Notes under the pieces: generated by a model
What the model was told of the DNA's origin: nothing
Databases searched by the model: none
Seen by the model: the letters and a program-made list of their open reading frames with translations, nothing else
In this document: positions 1-12,036 of the stretch, piece by piece
How the letters are laid out: each line of letters begins with the position of its first letter
How positions within the stretch are numbered: position 1 is the stretch's first letter
Made by a program: the position numbers and the translations under genes
NCBI GenBank assembly: GCA_036362985.1
Contig: JAYGXS010000009.1
Span: forward strand, 15,680,179 to 15,744,178
Direction: 5' to 3'
DNA: 64,000 nt
Origin: Ligula intestinalis
Taxonomy: Eukaryota; Platyhelminthes; Cestoda; Diphyllobothriidea; Diphyllobothriidae

Positions 1-407
1 TTCCTTCTTCGCGCATATTTTGGCCAGCCAAAAGTGATATTTCTGCTGCTGGTATTTCATTAGTCGCCAGCGCAGTGGCTCGGTTTTGCGTGTCCTTGAG
101 ACCAGATATTCAATTCCTTGATTATTTTCCCACCAAGTGCCTTTCGTGGCTTAATTTTATTCGTTTCCACGCTGCCATTTTCCATTTTTACTTGGAAAGC
201 CAATTGTTTAGCCAATTGTTTAGCTCAGTTAAACAAATTTAAGCGTTTGTGCGTAATTTTCTTCGTTTTTAGAATTATTGCACACTCTTTCTTCCCCTGA
301 TATGCCCACCCATACTATCCCCTATTACCACTCTCCCTTTCTTTAAGTTGGGCACGCTTCGCCAGCACTTAAACGAACCCATGACACAATCCTACCCACA
401 CTTTTTG
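1..407. other. No gene seen
   Basis: No splice-consistent or family-recognisable coding sequence is visible. The single short plus-strand open frame at 118-300 is hydrophobic, AT-rich and has no recognisable motif, so it is not called as a gene. Confidence 0.5.
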
Positions 408-600
408 CTGAGGTCAAGGGGATATCACCCGCAGCGTTGACTTTAAATCAGCGCTATATCTGACTTAAAATCAGCTACAGTAATGGTGCTAATATCACTC
501 AGATGTATCGTTAATAAGCAGTCTAGAAAAAGGAGCAGTAGAAGGAGTGCCAGCAGTATTTATAGCACGGCACCTAGTATCAGAGTATTTTCATTGCACT
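408..600 (+). repeat. Dispersed repeat R1, copy 1
   Basis: This stretch closely matches 17462-17642 and more loosely 1600-1770. Shared landmarks are a 'gcagcgttgacttt' block, a 'tctgacttaaaa' block, a long shared block ending in 'gatgtatcgttaataag', and a stretch of simple 'agtag' triplets. It has no coding potential. The family (SINE, other non-autonomous element, or satellite-like) is not recognised. Confidence 0.7.
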
Positions 601-1599
601 GACTGTAACGGCCCTTAGTAAAAAAACGTTCGGCAACATGATATACTTGCGGATATAGCTCGACAAAATAAGATCCCAATATCGTGTGAACGTGTTCTAC
701 AAAACACAACTCAAGGTATGTTAGTTGCAACGCTTGCCTGTAGGATTATCTAGCCGTTTAGTTCACCTAAGTCGTCAAAGGCACAGGCAAAAACAAGCTC
801 ACACCAAAGGAGAGTAGTAACATGGCTCCCATTATTTGACTGTTTCTATATGAGTTGCATAACAATATAATTTACTGCTATTATTATTTATGGCTACTAG
901 TATTAGCAGTCTCGGTATTGACATGCTACATCTATCGGCAGTTTTTTGGTCATCGTAATAATGACAGTAAAATCTGACACAGTTTTGATTAATAGAGGTG
1001 AGACGGCAGAACTGAAGGCCAGCCACAATGTGCTGCAGGTCCAAACATGCATTACTCGGAAAAGAATGAATCCAGATGCACACTTCTAGTTGGCATAGAG
1101 TGGACATAAGCCTGAGGGTTAACCCAAATTAGCATCAAATCTGACTTAAAATAGTGGAAGATAGTTAAGAACAGTAAATGAGGATGGTACCCTGCGAGTG
1201 TACGTTGTAAATCGCAAACTTATCGCTTGAATAGGCTTGCTGCTAGCCTATAGAAGGCCAACTGCGCGATGAACTAAATGCACGATAGAACTTGTGTTAT
1301 TATAGAATAAAGTCTCGTCTTAACGTACAAACTGGTTATTTTACCCGATACAGATTGGATGTGTGTATTTGATAATGATTTCTTAAAATCACAGGCAGGC
1401 CGTTTTATAATGCACTTTTTACTGGTCTTTGTACGCATGATTATTTGCATTGGCACTTTAGCTTAGGCTATTACTTATAGCAGCTGTACCCTATTCCTTA
1501 TAGTGCATACCTAGCAGAAACGGACACAACCTGGCGCATAGAGTTGAGAGGGCGGAAATCAAGGTTCAGTGCGTCAAACATGTAATTACTCATTTATAC

Positions 1600-1770
1600 T
1601 CCTTGCTGAGGCCAAGGGGAAATGAACCGCAGCGTCGATTTCAAATAAGCGTCACATCTGACTAACATTAGCTTCAGAAATAGTACTAGTAGTACTAAGA
1701 CTCAGCTACATTGCTAGTCAGTAGAAGTAGAAGTAGCAGAAGCCATATCAGTCTCGGCCTTGCATATCTG
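1600..1770 (+). repeat. Dispersed repeat R1, copy 2 (diverged)
   Basis: The order of blocks matches the copy at 408-600: 'ttgctgaggccaagggg', a 'gcagcgtcgattt' block, 'catctgacta', a 'tagtactaa' block and 'agtagaagtagaagtagcag'. It is more diverged than the copy at 17462. A further scrap of the same repeat ('atctgacttaaaatag') lies near 1139. Confidence 0.6.
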
Positions 1771-2955
1771 CCAACTATCTTTTCCTTTCAAAATATATTA
1801 TAATCTTTAAAAAAATGTGAAAAACCTTCTGTGATGACAGTAGGAGGGTGAGGGGACTAGGCATAGGATTGTTGGCGTCTGCGCAGAGTATGTTAGGCGA
1901 GTCAGTAGTATCGCGGCGATATCGATATCACGATTGCGCATGTGATTCAAAATACTTATACGGTGCGTGAATGCGCGGAAGCAGTGGAAGCAGGATCTTC
2001 GCTATGTGCATTTGTGCTCTTTGCACAGATCCAACAGCCTCTATGCGATAGATATGAATGTGGCCGAGCAGGCCGATGTGAGGTGAGAGCACAGTAAAGA
2101 GGCCGAGTCCCAGGACATGTCATTAGCCTTCTGATTTTGATGGTGAGGAAACTTGTTGACGGGTGTCTTGGCTGTTTTCACTAGCTACAAAAACGATACA
2201 GCTTGTAGAGTCCATCGCCTCCGCGGAGCTAGAAGAAAGGTTGAAGTTGTGTGATTGTGGCCTGACACTAGGATTGTGATAATCAGTGCCAAAGGGTGAC
2301 CGACAACGTTTCTGTTGCCGCAGTTGCAGCAGAATTGATAAAGGAAGCAGCGAATGTAGTTGGTTGATTATTAGTGTCGAGGCATCCTGGAGGTCTGACA
2401 CGGCCGATTCGCAAGCTTAAAGGTCTCTCGTCGGCGAACGTTCACCGATCGCCAACGGAAATTACTCGTCCCGCTCTTATTGAGGCTCATTCTAAAACTC
2501 TGCAAGCAGCTGGTGACTAAGAAAAGTATACTGAGAGTGCGGACATGTTTGGAGCGGAGAACATGAGAAATTTGCATGCTTCTGCCCTTGCTTCGGTGAT
2601 GGCCATACGATTGGTTTCATAGATCACAGCCCCTATCTTCTGTGCTCTCTCCAAATTCAGTTAGTCTTGGGTGAAACATTCCTGGGTGGCTGTGTTGATT
2701 AGGAGGCACCCCCTGACTTAGGTGAATTAATGATATAATTATTTACCAGCGATGGTAAGACGTAAATCTCAGGCAAAACATTTACAGCAACAATGGTTTG
2801 GTTATCTTCAGAGCTAAAATACAATGAATCAGAAAAGTTTCTTAAATCGTAAGCTGTAGCAATGATTTTAAGAAATCAGCAATAAATTTGCAACCTTGAT
2901 GTTCACTGTTTTAATAAGTTTCAATGCGGCCGGCATTCACAATAACTTACTGAAA
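1771..2955. other. No supported gene upstream of the Rho GEF exons
   Basis: Two minus-strand open frames (2123-2401 and 2371-2577) are moderately long but show no recognisable domain or splice context. I looked for an upstream calponin-homology exon of the neighbouring PIX-like gene and could not identify one. The 5' UTR and promoter of that gene may lie here, but no signal can be pinned down. Confidence 0.4.
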
Positions 2956-4324
2956 ATGGATCAGGCGCCCAAGTTTGTTCAGGCGCTATTTGCTTATTCC
3001 AGGCAACACACGGATGAGGTAATCGGTCATATACGTTCACTGTGCAGCTTTCTTTTCAAAAAGGTGATGTAATAAAAATTACCCTACAAATCGAAGGGGG
3101 CTGGTGGGAAGGCGAACTTAACGGAACGGTTGGTTGGTTTCCAAGTAACTATGTAGCGGACCTCTCTAGTTCAGGTATTTTGTCTTTTGGAAACGAATTT
3201 TCTAGACAATAATGTGTCTGCAGCTCAAAGAAATCTACAGACTTTTCAGCAAGAGGTATCTTTACCGTAAAAATCCATTACTGATAGATCGTTCAACATA
3301 TCCTGGAAGGAGAAGCAAAGCAAATCAGCGATTTGGAAAGTCTTTTTAAGCTGTTTCAACCAAATTCGAATGTCATCATGAAACTGTAAGAAGAAACGTT
3401 TCTAATTGTTTTAAGCCCTCGGCTGTCCAAACTCGTGGCGTATACTGACAAAATTGTCCAGATCATTAGCATGCACGAATGGCTTGCTAAATCCTTAGAA
3501 GACATGAAACCGTACCATATTTTTAATTTTTCTTTTACTGTTTAGGCTTGATAAGCCGAAGTTTGTAGGAAGACTGTTTCTCGAAGTCGCGGCCACAATG
3601 GACTCTCTGGCTGGTGAGTACGCGAAGCTCTATGCGTATGTGAACGCTGGTCTAGAGGAAAACAAGTATATTCTGCTTTGAGTTTCACTTTTGTTAGAGT
3701 AACTATATGCAGCGTTCTTGATTCCATTGGAAGCGAGTTCTTTTCAAAAAAGACCAAGTCGCAGATGACCAGTGTTTTCGACCGCCTTGACCGTTACGCA
3801 GTCCTCTTGAGAGAAACTGAACGATATTATGAGGTATTTTGCCATTTAATTTATTCTGAATGAACGCTTTCACGTTGGTTTTACTACTTTCTATTTGCGT
3901 GATATACTCTAAGTTAAGTAATTCGTCTATCTATTTTAACTTCATGTACATAACGTTTTTTATATTCGTTTCGTACTGTACTTTGCATCTTGCATGATCT
4001 AGCTTGCCTATAGACAACTTTTGGACTACGTCTTTATATTTAGAGGTACTCAAAAGACTTGAAAGTCATGGCATTAAAAAGTATTTAATCAAACGCGTCA
4101 TTTAACTCTCATTGGGTCCTCTACCTAGATAACGAACAGTGCGCGATAACTTGAACTGTTGCCCGAAAAATCATGTTTATTGCCACAAATGGTGTCCTCC
4201 GCCTGTTTTAATTCAGTTATGCATCTTAAGGCGGCCTTTTTACACTAAATTACGTTCATTTCAGGAACCCCATCCAGACCGTCCTGCAATTCTCAAAGCA
4301 ATCCAAGTTTACACGGAAATAATT
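2956..4324 (+). CDS. PIX/ARHGEF7-like Rho guanine-nucleotide exchange factor, SH3 and DH exons (partial gene)
   Basis: Eight exons join with compatible phases: 2956-3018, 3048-3174, 3206-3255, 3288-3385, 3416-3511, 3546-3665, 3713-3833 and 4265-4324, all with GT donors and AG acceptors. The start is the ATG at 2956 (MDQAPKF). Exons 1-2 encode an SH3 domain with the signature GGWWEG followed by GWFPSNYV, closest to PIX proteins. Exons 3-8 read as a Dbl-homology (DH) domain: an [16 protein letters not shown] helix, [13 protein letters not shown], then [17 protein letters not shown] and [12 protein letters not shown], which correspond to the PIX segments around RLDKYPTLLKELERH and HPDR. PIX proteins activate Rac/Cdc42 and bind PAK through the SH3 domain. 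The order SH3-DH fits PIX better than intersectin or Asef. No CH domain is seen upstream, and the PH domain and GIT-binding tail are not identified. No internal stop occurs in the joined frame. Confidence 0.8.
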
Positions 4325-4596
4325 GTAAAGTCAGATTTTGCCAACTTTGTCTTCGCCTACGCGATACTTATTTTTGTTATTTCTTTCAAATTGAATTTAG
4401 CGTTGATGCTTTCAATTATAGGACTGAAAATAAAGCATTTGTAGTAGTTGACTTTAAGACTCGTCCACAGTTTGTTTCATAGATGCTCATCATTATTTCT
4501 GACTGACTGCTGCCGAAAATTTAGAAACCTGATTCAATTATTAGCCGATTGAAGATATATTCACAAGCCTTCTGAAACTTAGCTTAAATCTTTCAG

Positions 4597-4902
4597 CGAA
4601 AATTTCCTGAGCTCGTCTATGATAATCTTTCCTGGCCACTAGCGCTAGTAAGAAGCACGATCAGTTGTTCTTCGTATGCATAAAAAGCTTCACTTTAAAC
4701 GTTACGGCTCATAGATTGACTAAATGCCAAACGGCTTGGTGTAATAAACGGTATGACAGCTCGCAAACTACCCAATTTCGATCCTGTGTTGCAGAAGGAT
4801 GCCATAAAAGTGCGATCAAATGCTTCTGTTTTTACACTCGTGATACATTTGACCATTTTGAAGGGAACTGCACTTATTTTCTCTGATATTGAGGTCACAA
4901 GA
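4597..4902 (+). CDS. Possible further exons of the PIX-like gene (weak)
   Basis: Two exon-like pieces follow the DH exons. 4597-4647 lies between 'ctttcag' and 'gtaaga' and reads RKFPELVYDNLSWPLAL; it would continue the phase-0 end of the previous exon. 4760-4902 lies between 'gacag' and 'gtaagg' and is open for 47 codons (LPNFDPVLQKDAIKV and onward). The second piece has a start phase that does not match the first, and neither is convincingly PH-like. They could be real exons with a missing link, or chance open frames. The sequence then runs into transposon-derived DNA and an assembly gap. Confidence 0.25.
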
Positions 4903-5421
4903 GTAAGGCTTTTCACCAGGCCGGACGCACTCTAACGTGGCACGGTTCCTTCTGGCAGGATAACTCGGCTGCAGCTGCTGCTTACTGTGGCCTCAATGGC
5001 ACCCCCCCCCACTGAAATAAAGCCTGAGCCGTCTTCAATGCAAACTGTCCCACACAAAAATGGCAAGCTCGTGTGTGGCACGCGTGGATGGACGGTTCGA
5101 TTTTGTCAGCCATTGTGCCTACCTCCGGTGTTCTTGACATTTTTCTGCCATCGGGGTAAAGTGCGCAAGAAAAGAGCGAATGGAGTAGGAGCTGCAAATG
5201 ACTCTGTCTCTGGTGCTATGCTCACGAAGTTGCACCTGTATTCAAGGTTTCAAAACTGCGCGCTGTTTACATCCTGCTTAAGGGAAACCGAACAATACCG
5301 TTTCTTTAAGTATCCAATGTACAGAAGGCGTAATTCGCTACCAAACGAATAGAAGAAATAAATTTTTCGTGCCTGTTTTCTATAAAATATATTTGAAGTT
5401 ATAATGACAGTCAAAATCAAT

Positions 5422-5521
5422 NNNNNNNNNNNNNNNNNNNNNNNNNNNNNNNNNNNNNNNNNNNNNNNNNNNNNNNNNNNNNNNNNNNNNNNNNNNNNNN
5501 NNNNNNNNNNNNNNNNNNNNN
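5422..5521. other. Assembly gap (100 N)
   Basis: Exactly 100 N bases, the conventional placeholder for a gap of unknown size. The flank on the left ('ataaaatatatttgaag...cagtcaaaatcaat') resembles 62026-62070 ('caataaaatttatctg...cagttaaaatcaat'), so the gap falls in repeated sequence. Confidence 0.98.
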
Positions 5522-6949
5522 AACTGGGCCTGAAAATCGCAGTTACCACTCACTTAACTCCCGCCGTTCGAAACATCAACTCATTTGCAGTTCTCTTTTG
5601 AAATATTTACTGATAAAATTTCGGGAATTATTTGCAGATATCTGCGAGCAATCAATACAAAACGCTTTGATGGGCAGACTGATAAAGAGTGCGTTTAAAG
5701 GTATTTCAGTCTTTAGGAAGAATTCAAGGTATCGGCCGTTTTCTACCCAATGATAAAACTTTCTACACGGGAGATTAAGGATATGCGCTTGATCTGCTCT
5801 CACAAATGCATCATATAACTCATGCGCACCGTCCATTTATTTACACAGGCAAACCCAATTGTAATAGTCAATCAATTGTGATTGATATCAGGCGACCATA
5901 CAGCACTAAAATAATTTCAGTCCATAGGTTAGCACATCTAAGGATTTACTCAGCCGTTTTCCTATCGGACATAAAGTACACATAAAGTACGAATTATTAA
6001 TGCCTTCTTTTCTCAAAGCCTACGCATTGAAACTCATCTTGTGTGTCCTGTGATTGGTAGTTGTGGATGCCATTGGATACACCATTCACAGCACGCACAG
6101 TCCACTCAGCCTAAAATCAATAACATTGTCGGCAGAGGTGACTCGAGTTTACGCACAGTTCCAAGTTGATTGGCAAAACATCGTGCTTTCTTAAATGTCC
6201 AGTTATATAGGCTATAGCCTTGTGGAGGCGTGCAGCGGCAACTGGTAGCATTTAGCTCAACAAAACATCCTGCACTGAAAGAGAACCTGCTTTGCACGTG
6301 AGAGTGAGTAGTTGGGGGGGGGGAGGGGGGTAATAAAATGCACTGGAAACCTCATCTCAGCCATGCCATAGAGCGGTTGCAAAGGGCTTGTTATTTGAAT
6401 AAGCATAGAGCACCCTATTTGATTGGACATTGAATAAAGCCGCACAACATTAGGCACTGCGGGACATTGCATGGTATTGAAAAAATGTGCTTTTATGATT
6501 GTAAAGTCCCCATCAAAACAACTTATGAGGCGCTTCAAACTCCCAATATAAATACAGTGCTCGTCGGAAGAGAGTGAATATTCCTGATGATGCAGGCAAC
6601 CACCCTTCTTCAATTCTTTGTACTCCAGTTGGTCTTTGTTGAATTGGGGTAAGTTACCGATGATTCGTTTACATAACATAACTTTTGTGTATTATATACA
6701 GACGGGCATCTGTCTGATTTATGCATAGATGACACCTCACGGGAAAATCAAACTGTAAATTAGTGCCATTTAGTTTAGTTGGTCAAGTCCAGTTTATTTT
6801 TAGTTTTATTTACTTTTTTCAGTACAGTTTTATGTTTATTATCTGCGTTTGTTCATTTCAATTAAGTTTTCCTAGTTATTTTATTTTAATCCATGTTGTT
6901 GCTTATAAGGAACCCATACCAAAATGACTTTTACTGCATGATTTGTCAG
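5522..6949. other. No supported gene
   Basis: Open frames on the minus strand (5576-5836, 6257-6679) have no recognisable domain. A G-rich run occurs at about 6313-6331. Nothing indicates host exons here. Confidence 0.4.
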
Positions 6950-8570
6950 CAGGCGTTGGCCTTATTTGCTATCCGTAGGGCACAATGCATGTACAGTTCT
7001 GCAAGTGCTGTGAACAAAATTCAAGACTAAATGTAACTTGATAGTCTGGCATATAGTTTGACAGGTTATTTTGATCAACTGAGTGGATTTGATAATAAGA
7101 AGGGCCTTGGTTTGGAAAACTGCCCTCTTATTTCAAGTTATCGGGGGAAATAGACTCTCAATTTTGCTAAATCATGAGTATGTTTAGATAAAAGTAATTC
7201 CATATGCTATAAGGAAAGGCAGGACAAAACTTTCTTCTGATATACATTGTGCTGTGGATGAATTCCATAATTAGTACAAAAAGGTGGAATAATAATCCCT
7301 TCCAGAACTGGAAAAGTTTGTGTCAAGTTGATCAAATGGAACTAAAGTGAAGTTTAAGGAATCGCATTTCTTTTTAGAAACAAGCAGCGATAGAAGTTTT
7401 AAAAATTCTATTAAGCTATTCTGTGAAGGTTTTTTTTCTCAAAAAATGCAAAAACAAAACATTTACATCATCTTGAAAAAAGTAAATATACACAGAAGTA
7501 CGTCAGCTTGATATCCGATAAAAGCACTTTTAAAAGAGTTAACCTACTATGGAAACATTTTTATCAATCTTAGGAATAACACTATGCATGGTACCTAGGA
7601 GACATGTTGTATGCTGGAAAATGTGGTTTGAAGCATTTCTAAAATTGACTAATATGGCTACCTGAATAAGAAATAATATCCAAAGGCTCGTTTTTTTCGG
7701 TAAATGCTGTTTAGTTACATCTTATTTTAAAGGTTTTTATATAAATCTCGAACAGAATGGAACATTAACAACTTATCAGTGTAGCCACTTAAAAGGAGCA
7801 AAATGAAGAGACGATTAATTGAACCACATTTAATGTGTATATATATAAGCAAAACTTGCCATATGCACAAAATATTTTGACTAAAGACAAGTTCTTTTTG
7901 CGTAAAGAAATTGGTTGCTTTAAGTGTTATACTTAACACACCATTCAACTTTATTGTTCTAATTTATAGCCAGTTTTGACGTCTTTACAAGCTGGGGATT
8001 ATCGAGAAAATGTTATTTTTCTTTTCAAACATTCACCGCTTCTTATAATTCTTTTAAGTACTTAATATGCCTAATATTTCTCATTATTATTTATGAGTTT
8101 TAGTGAATGCGTTCCCGCTGGTATGGGCAAAATATTCAGACATTTATTTATTTAGGAAATTTGTTTGCAGAGCTTGCAGAACTGTATTAATTGACAGCAA
8201 GATGGTGTGTACCATTACAACTTATCAATTGCTTATTAAATGAGAAACTTTTTTACCCATGTGTCAAAGGAAGAGAATATGACAATGAAAATTATGCTAA
8301 TTTCGACTTACATTTACAAACATGACGCTAAAAACTGATTAACAAATTATTAGCCAACTTTGAAGAGCTACAGTCTGCATATTTTCAATAGAAACGATGA
8401 CTGTTGTCCCTGAGAACTGTTCATTGCAGTTCTTTCTTTTGGAATGCAGTGAAAGACAGAGAGAAACATACATAAATTTCCTCTATAATGGTATATTCTC
8501 ATATTATAATTTTTGTATCAAATTCAATGTCTAGTATGCATATAAATTGCTTGTAGGTATGGGGAGAGTA
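6950..8570 (+). repeat. AT-rich dispersed repeat, copy 1 (about 1.5 kb)
   Basis: The sequence matches the reverse complement of 18400-19860 along its length, with many substitutions and small indels but the same order of blocks. Shared blocks include 'tatgctataagg', 'ggaataataatcc', 'ttccagaactg', 'gtttaaggaatc', 'tatggaaa' and 'ggaataacaac' or close variants. No long open frame is conserved between the two copies, so it is probably a non-coding repeat or the AT-rich body of an unrecognised element. Confidence 0.65.
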
Positions 8571-9159
8571 TTTGCAAATGGAGCAAGCGTATTATTCCGA
8601 GTGAGGCAACCGGACAGCTCCAGATAACAGTGCCGATACGGTACAGTTACGAAGTGAGTTCTGATATCGTTAAAATTCAATTTAGGGTGAAACCTGTTTG
8701 GGGATTCCCAGAGTGCTTTTTGTAAGAATTTTAAATACTATTGGTAAAGAAGACACACGATCGACAACTGGAACAAATTTTATTTTGCCCAGAGCTTTTG
8801 GGCTCCTGCAGGAGTTCATCTTCAGAGGTGGAAAAACAGTAAAACATGGGGTGGCTACTTGTGGCGTGTGTACAATAACTAAAATGTGGACCGTGTACAA
8901 AATCAATAATTGTGTGTTTTTGCCGCCAATTCGCAACTGTGGACAGTGTTAGCCTGTGCCAGTAGGCAAGATGGACATTTTGGGTGGGAATATTTACAGA
9001 AATAAAACCGTCAACAAAAAGCGAGCAACAGTTAAAGGGGCAATTAAAAAGTCATAGGAGAGGGGAAGGAGGATGATAGGAGAGGGATTGTGTAGGTTTG
9101 GGCGCCAAATGGCCACGTCAGCACCAAAAATGAGGTGAGTATGGTGGATGTTGGGCCAA

Positions 9160-9834
9160 TTAATTACGGTGGGCGTCTGGATGTGATCGTTTGCAATAGC
9201 GTAAGGCCCTATACGACAGCGCAAATTCTACACATCTGTTGACAGAATTCTCATCCGTGGACCAGGCTTCGATAAATTCTCTGCCTGTCTTGTTTCCTGC
9301 GTGGGCGAATACCTTGACGGCAGTGAAATTGAAGTTATGGCCTGTTTCGTAGGTGTGACCTGCAACTTGTGATGATGCATCGCCTCGTTGCACGACCTGC
9401 TTGTGTTCACGTATGCGTGATCCGAGCATGCGTTCAGTTTGAACTTTATAATTACATGGACAGTTCAGGCATGGGATGTTATATACTACACCATATTGCC
9501 CATTCTACATAAGCCGGTCATTTATTCTCATCACCCTGCTGCGCATTTTAGCTTTGGGTTTATGTGCAATTCCAACACCTAGTCCCGCAAAGATGCGCTC
9601 AGTCGCTTCTGTCACGTCTTTTATGTATGGGCAAACACGTAGGAATCGGTTTATAGATGATTTTGGATAACCTTTCCGCATGAACAGGTCACGGATACAT
9701 CTGGCCTCACGTGCCTTTTCCTCTGGTTTACTGTATTGAGACTGAATCCGTTTGAAGAGTGTTTTTACACAGCTCCGTTTGTGAGCAACTGGATGGTTAC
9801 GGTGAAAACTTAGGAGTTGTGTTGTGTTCGTCAC
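9160..9834 (-). pseudogene. PLE A1 thumb region and GIY-YIG endonuclease relic
   Basis: The frame 9834-9505 continues the RT thumb and linker (NHPVAHKRSCVKTLFKR, then VTEATERIFAGLGVGIAHK), which lines up with HPVGHKRSCVRTRF and RILKPFGIGVAHR in the copy at 56659-59440. The frame 9429-9160 covers the endonuclease: LGSRIREHKQVVQRGD followed by a GHTYETGHNFNF block and a FIEAW block. The upstream Y-x-G half of the GIY-YIG motif is obscured by a frame break. Confidence 0.75.
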
Positions 9835-9840
9835 CTTCCT

Positions 9841-10439
9841 CTAAATCGTCGACTCGATTTCACCGTTGGGGGATCTTTTGACGAGGACATCAAGGAAAGG
9901 CAGCTGCTGCTTTCTTTCTTCTTCCCGTGTAAATTGTATGTCAGGAAATATTTCATTGAGCGAGTCACGGAAGTTTTGCTGCATGTTTCGTTTGATGATG
10001 ACAAACGTGCCGTCGACGTAGCGGCGCCAGAAGACAGGCTCATGTTGGGCAAAGGCGATGTATTCTAGCTCCTGTAGAACCAGTTCTGCCACTAAGCCAG
10101 AGGTCGGGGCGTCCATCGGAGTTCCTTTGATCTTTTCGTGCGTTTCTCCAGCAAAGGTAAAATACGTTTTCTGGCAGAATTCAAATAAACTCATTGGTGT
10201 TCAATTTTGAGTGGGCTTTGGGCCTCATCATATGCCTCTTCAAGTCTCTTGTGTAAGATATCGTGCGCCAAATGTGACGGTTTGGATGTGAACAATGAAG
10301 TCACATTAAAAGAGACCATGATTTTGTCCAATTGAATCGTCCGACCTCGAAATTCCTCGAAGAATCGAGAGGCTGATTGAACTGAGACAATCAAGTTGCC
10401 TTGGAGGAATTTCAGTGTTCTATACATCCACTTTGCCAA
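9841..10439 (-). pseudogene. PLE A1 reverse transcriptase, inactivated
   Basis: Two frames cover the RT core. The frame 10439-10191 carries the motif-A region (KIMVSFNVTSLFTS; active copies have FDVTSLF). The frame 10194-9841 carries TYFTFAGETHEKIKGTPM, then FWRRYVDGTFVIIKR and LPFLDVLVKR. Two key sites differ from intact PLEs: the motif-A aspartate is Asn, and the catalytic YVDD is YVDG at 10009-10020. The GTPMGSP motif also reads GTPMDAP. These changes alone predict loss of polymerase activity. Confidence 0.85.
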
Positions 10440-12036
10440 GTTATAGGGTGGGCTGCCCTTAAGGGCAATGATTGTCCGAAGTGAGGCATTTGGTTTGTGG
10501 ATTGTTGGCAGTCAATAAAATCACGTCAGAGCGGTATCCGTTACTTAGATTTAGCGCCACTCATTCACAGTGATCACATTTTTGCGCCGGTATTCTCTGA
10601 GTAGCTTAGTCAGTCGGTTGGATACTGCGTTGGCTTGCGAGTTCTGTGTTGGTAGGTAAAATTTTCTGTTGTCAAGAAGAACATTAGCTTTGACATTGTA
10701 GTCTTATCAATTCATTAAGACAGTAGACCGTCCCGTATCGGCAGGTAAGATGATAATACTAACATCTTTCCTCCGTTTTTTTTATGGATTTTGACTCACT
10801 TTGCGAAATGTACCTGGTTGGTTTATGAGCCATAATCAAGGAGGTCACACGTTGTTGTACTGAATTTTTCGTGTCGTCAGTTGCCTCCGTTCTCATCAAC
10901 ATCGCTTTCACTGTAGTAATGGAGTCGAGTGAGTCGGCACCTGCAGTGTTAAAACAGGCTTCGTGCTGTAGCACGTGGAACTGCTGCTCTGTTGGATGTT
11001 TCTATGAAAGGTTGTGGACTACGTCAGCGTTCGTGGTGTCTGCGGGTTTAAATTTATTCAGCTTTCTCTCCAAAATGTCCCTCTTATTGGCCTGCCGTTG
11101 TCGTGTCAAAACTGAGATCGTCTTTCCAAGATTCTCGGCAATAAAATCTCCGAAGATTTGGATACAATCTCTTTTATCTGCCTCTTAGCCTTGTATTTTC
11201 GTATGCGTCGGTGGCAGTCATCAACCATTACTCTTACCATCTGCTTGATGAATCTTTTGGTGACTTCTCTGCCCATAGCCGTGTTCACTGGTGCCTTATA
11301 TCTGAGGCATCGTGGCGTCAGATCCTGTTGAAGGCACTTGTGAAGGAAGCGTAGCTGCTCATATGCTGCTGCTTCTCGGGTGGAGAATAGCTCCCAGCTG
11401 CGAGCTATGAAAAGCGCTTCGCCCTCGAATTGTTCACGAATGAAAGAGAATGTTCGCATTCCAGGACAAAAATACAATTTGTTCCAGTTCTCGATCGTGT
11501 GTCTTCTTTACCAATAGAAATACCTGGAATTTGAATATTCTCTTTCATTCAAGATTCTGTTTCGCATAATTTAATATCACTCAGTATTTATAAAGCAACA
11601 CGATTGAACCCCAGAAGAGTCTTGTTGCGCACATATGGACTGTAAATAGTCATTTTAAATGCTAACATATACGTTAATCGCAAAGCATTATTCATGCATT
11701 TTAGAGCGGCTACATAAATAACGAACCTTTCGGAACATATATCTGGGGAAAAGGCTGGTGCACATTCAAGGAGAAGTATTTCCGATGCCCTTACGGAGCA
11801 CGTATGTTCCCAATTCTTAAGTAAATCAGTCTGTTATATGTCTGTCTACTTAAGAATAAAAAATATGTTTTGCTCCAAGATATTTGGGTCTAATATTATA
11901 TTTGTTTCTGTTTGGCGGCTTGCAGTCCTGTTAGGCTACGACATCTGAGGTGTAACAATAAATAAATTGACAGCTATAGTATACTATATGACGCATTTTA
12001 TAAATTAGTAATCCTAGCTTATTGTCTCTCCTACAG

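Larger units (their letters stand above)
8738..11517 (-). mobile_element. Penelope-like element, lineage A, copy A1 (decayed)
   Basis: Reading on the minus strand from 11477 to 9160, the order is N-terminal conserved region, reverse transcriptase, then GIY-YIG endonuclease, as in PLEs. The N-terminal part (11477-11106: YEQLRFLHKCLQQD, LRYKAPV) aligns with the same part of the copy at 56659-59440. The element is bounded by an inverted repeat of about 50 bases: 8738-8787 is the reverse complement of 11466-11517 with few mismatches. The flanking bases 'aaata' occur on both sides and may be a short target duplication, but that is too short to be sure. Frameshifts and stops break the ORF into at least five pieces. 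Confidence 0.85.

Noticed and set aside
8800..8840. Ribozyme-like motif in the tail of PLE A1
   Set aside because: The minus strand has CTGAAGA and an ACTCCTGCAGGAG palindrome, but the GAAA that should follow reads CAAAA, so the core is not intact.
9160..9429. GIY-YIG nuclease as a host DNA-repair enzyme
   Set aside because: It lies directly behind a PLE reverse transcriptase on the same strand, inside the element's inverted ends.
8733..11522. aaata on both sides of PLE A1 as a target duplication
   Set aside because: Five AT bases in AT-rich DNA are likely to match by chance, and the other lineage-A copy with clear borders has 13 bases.
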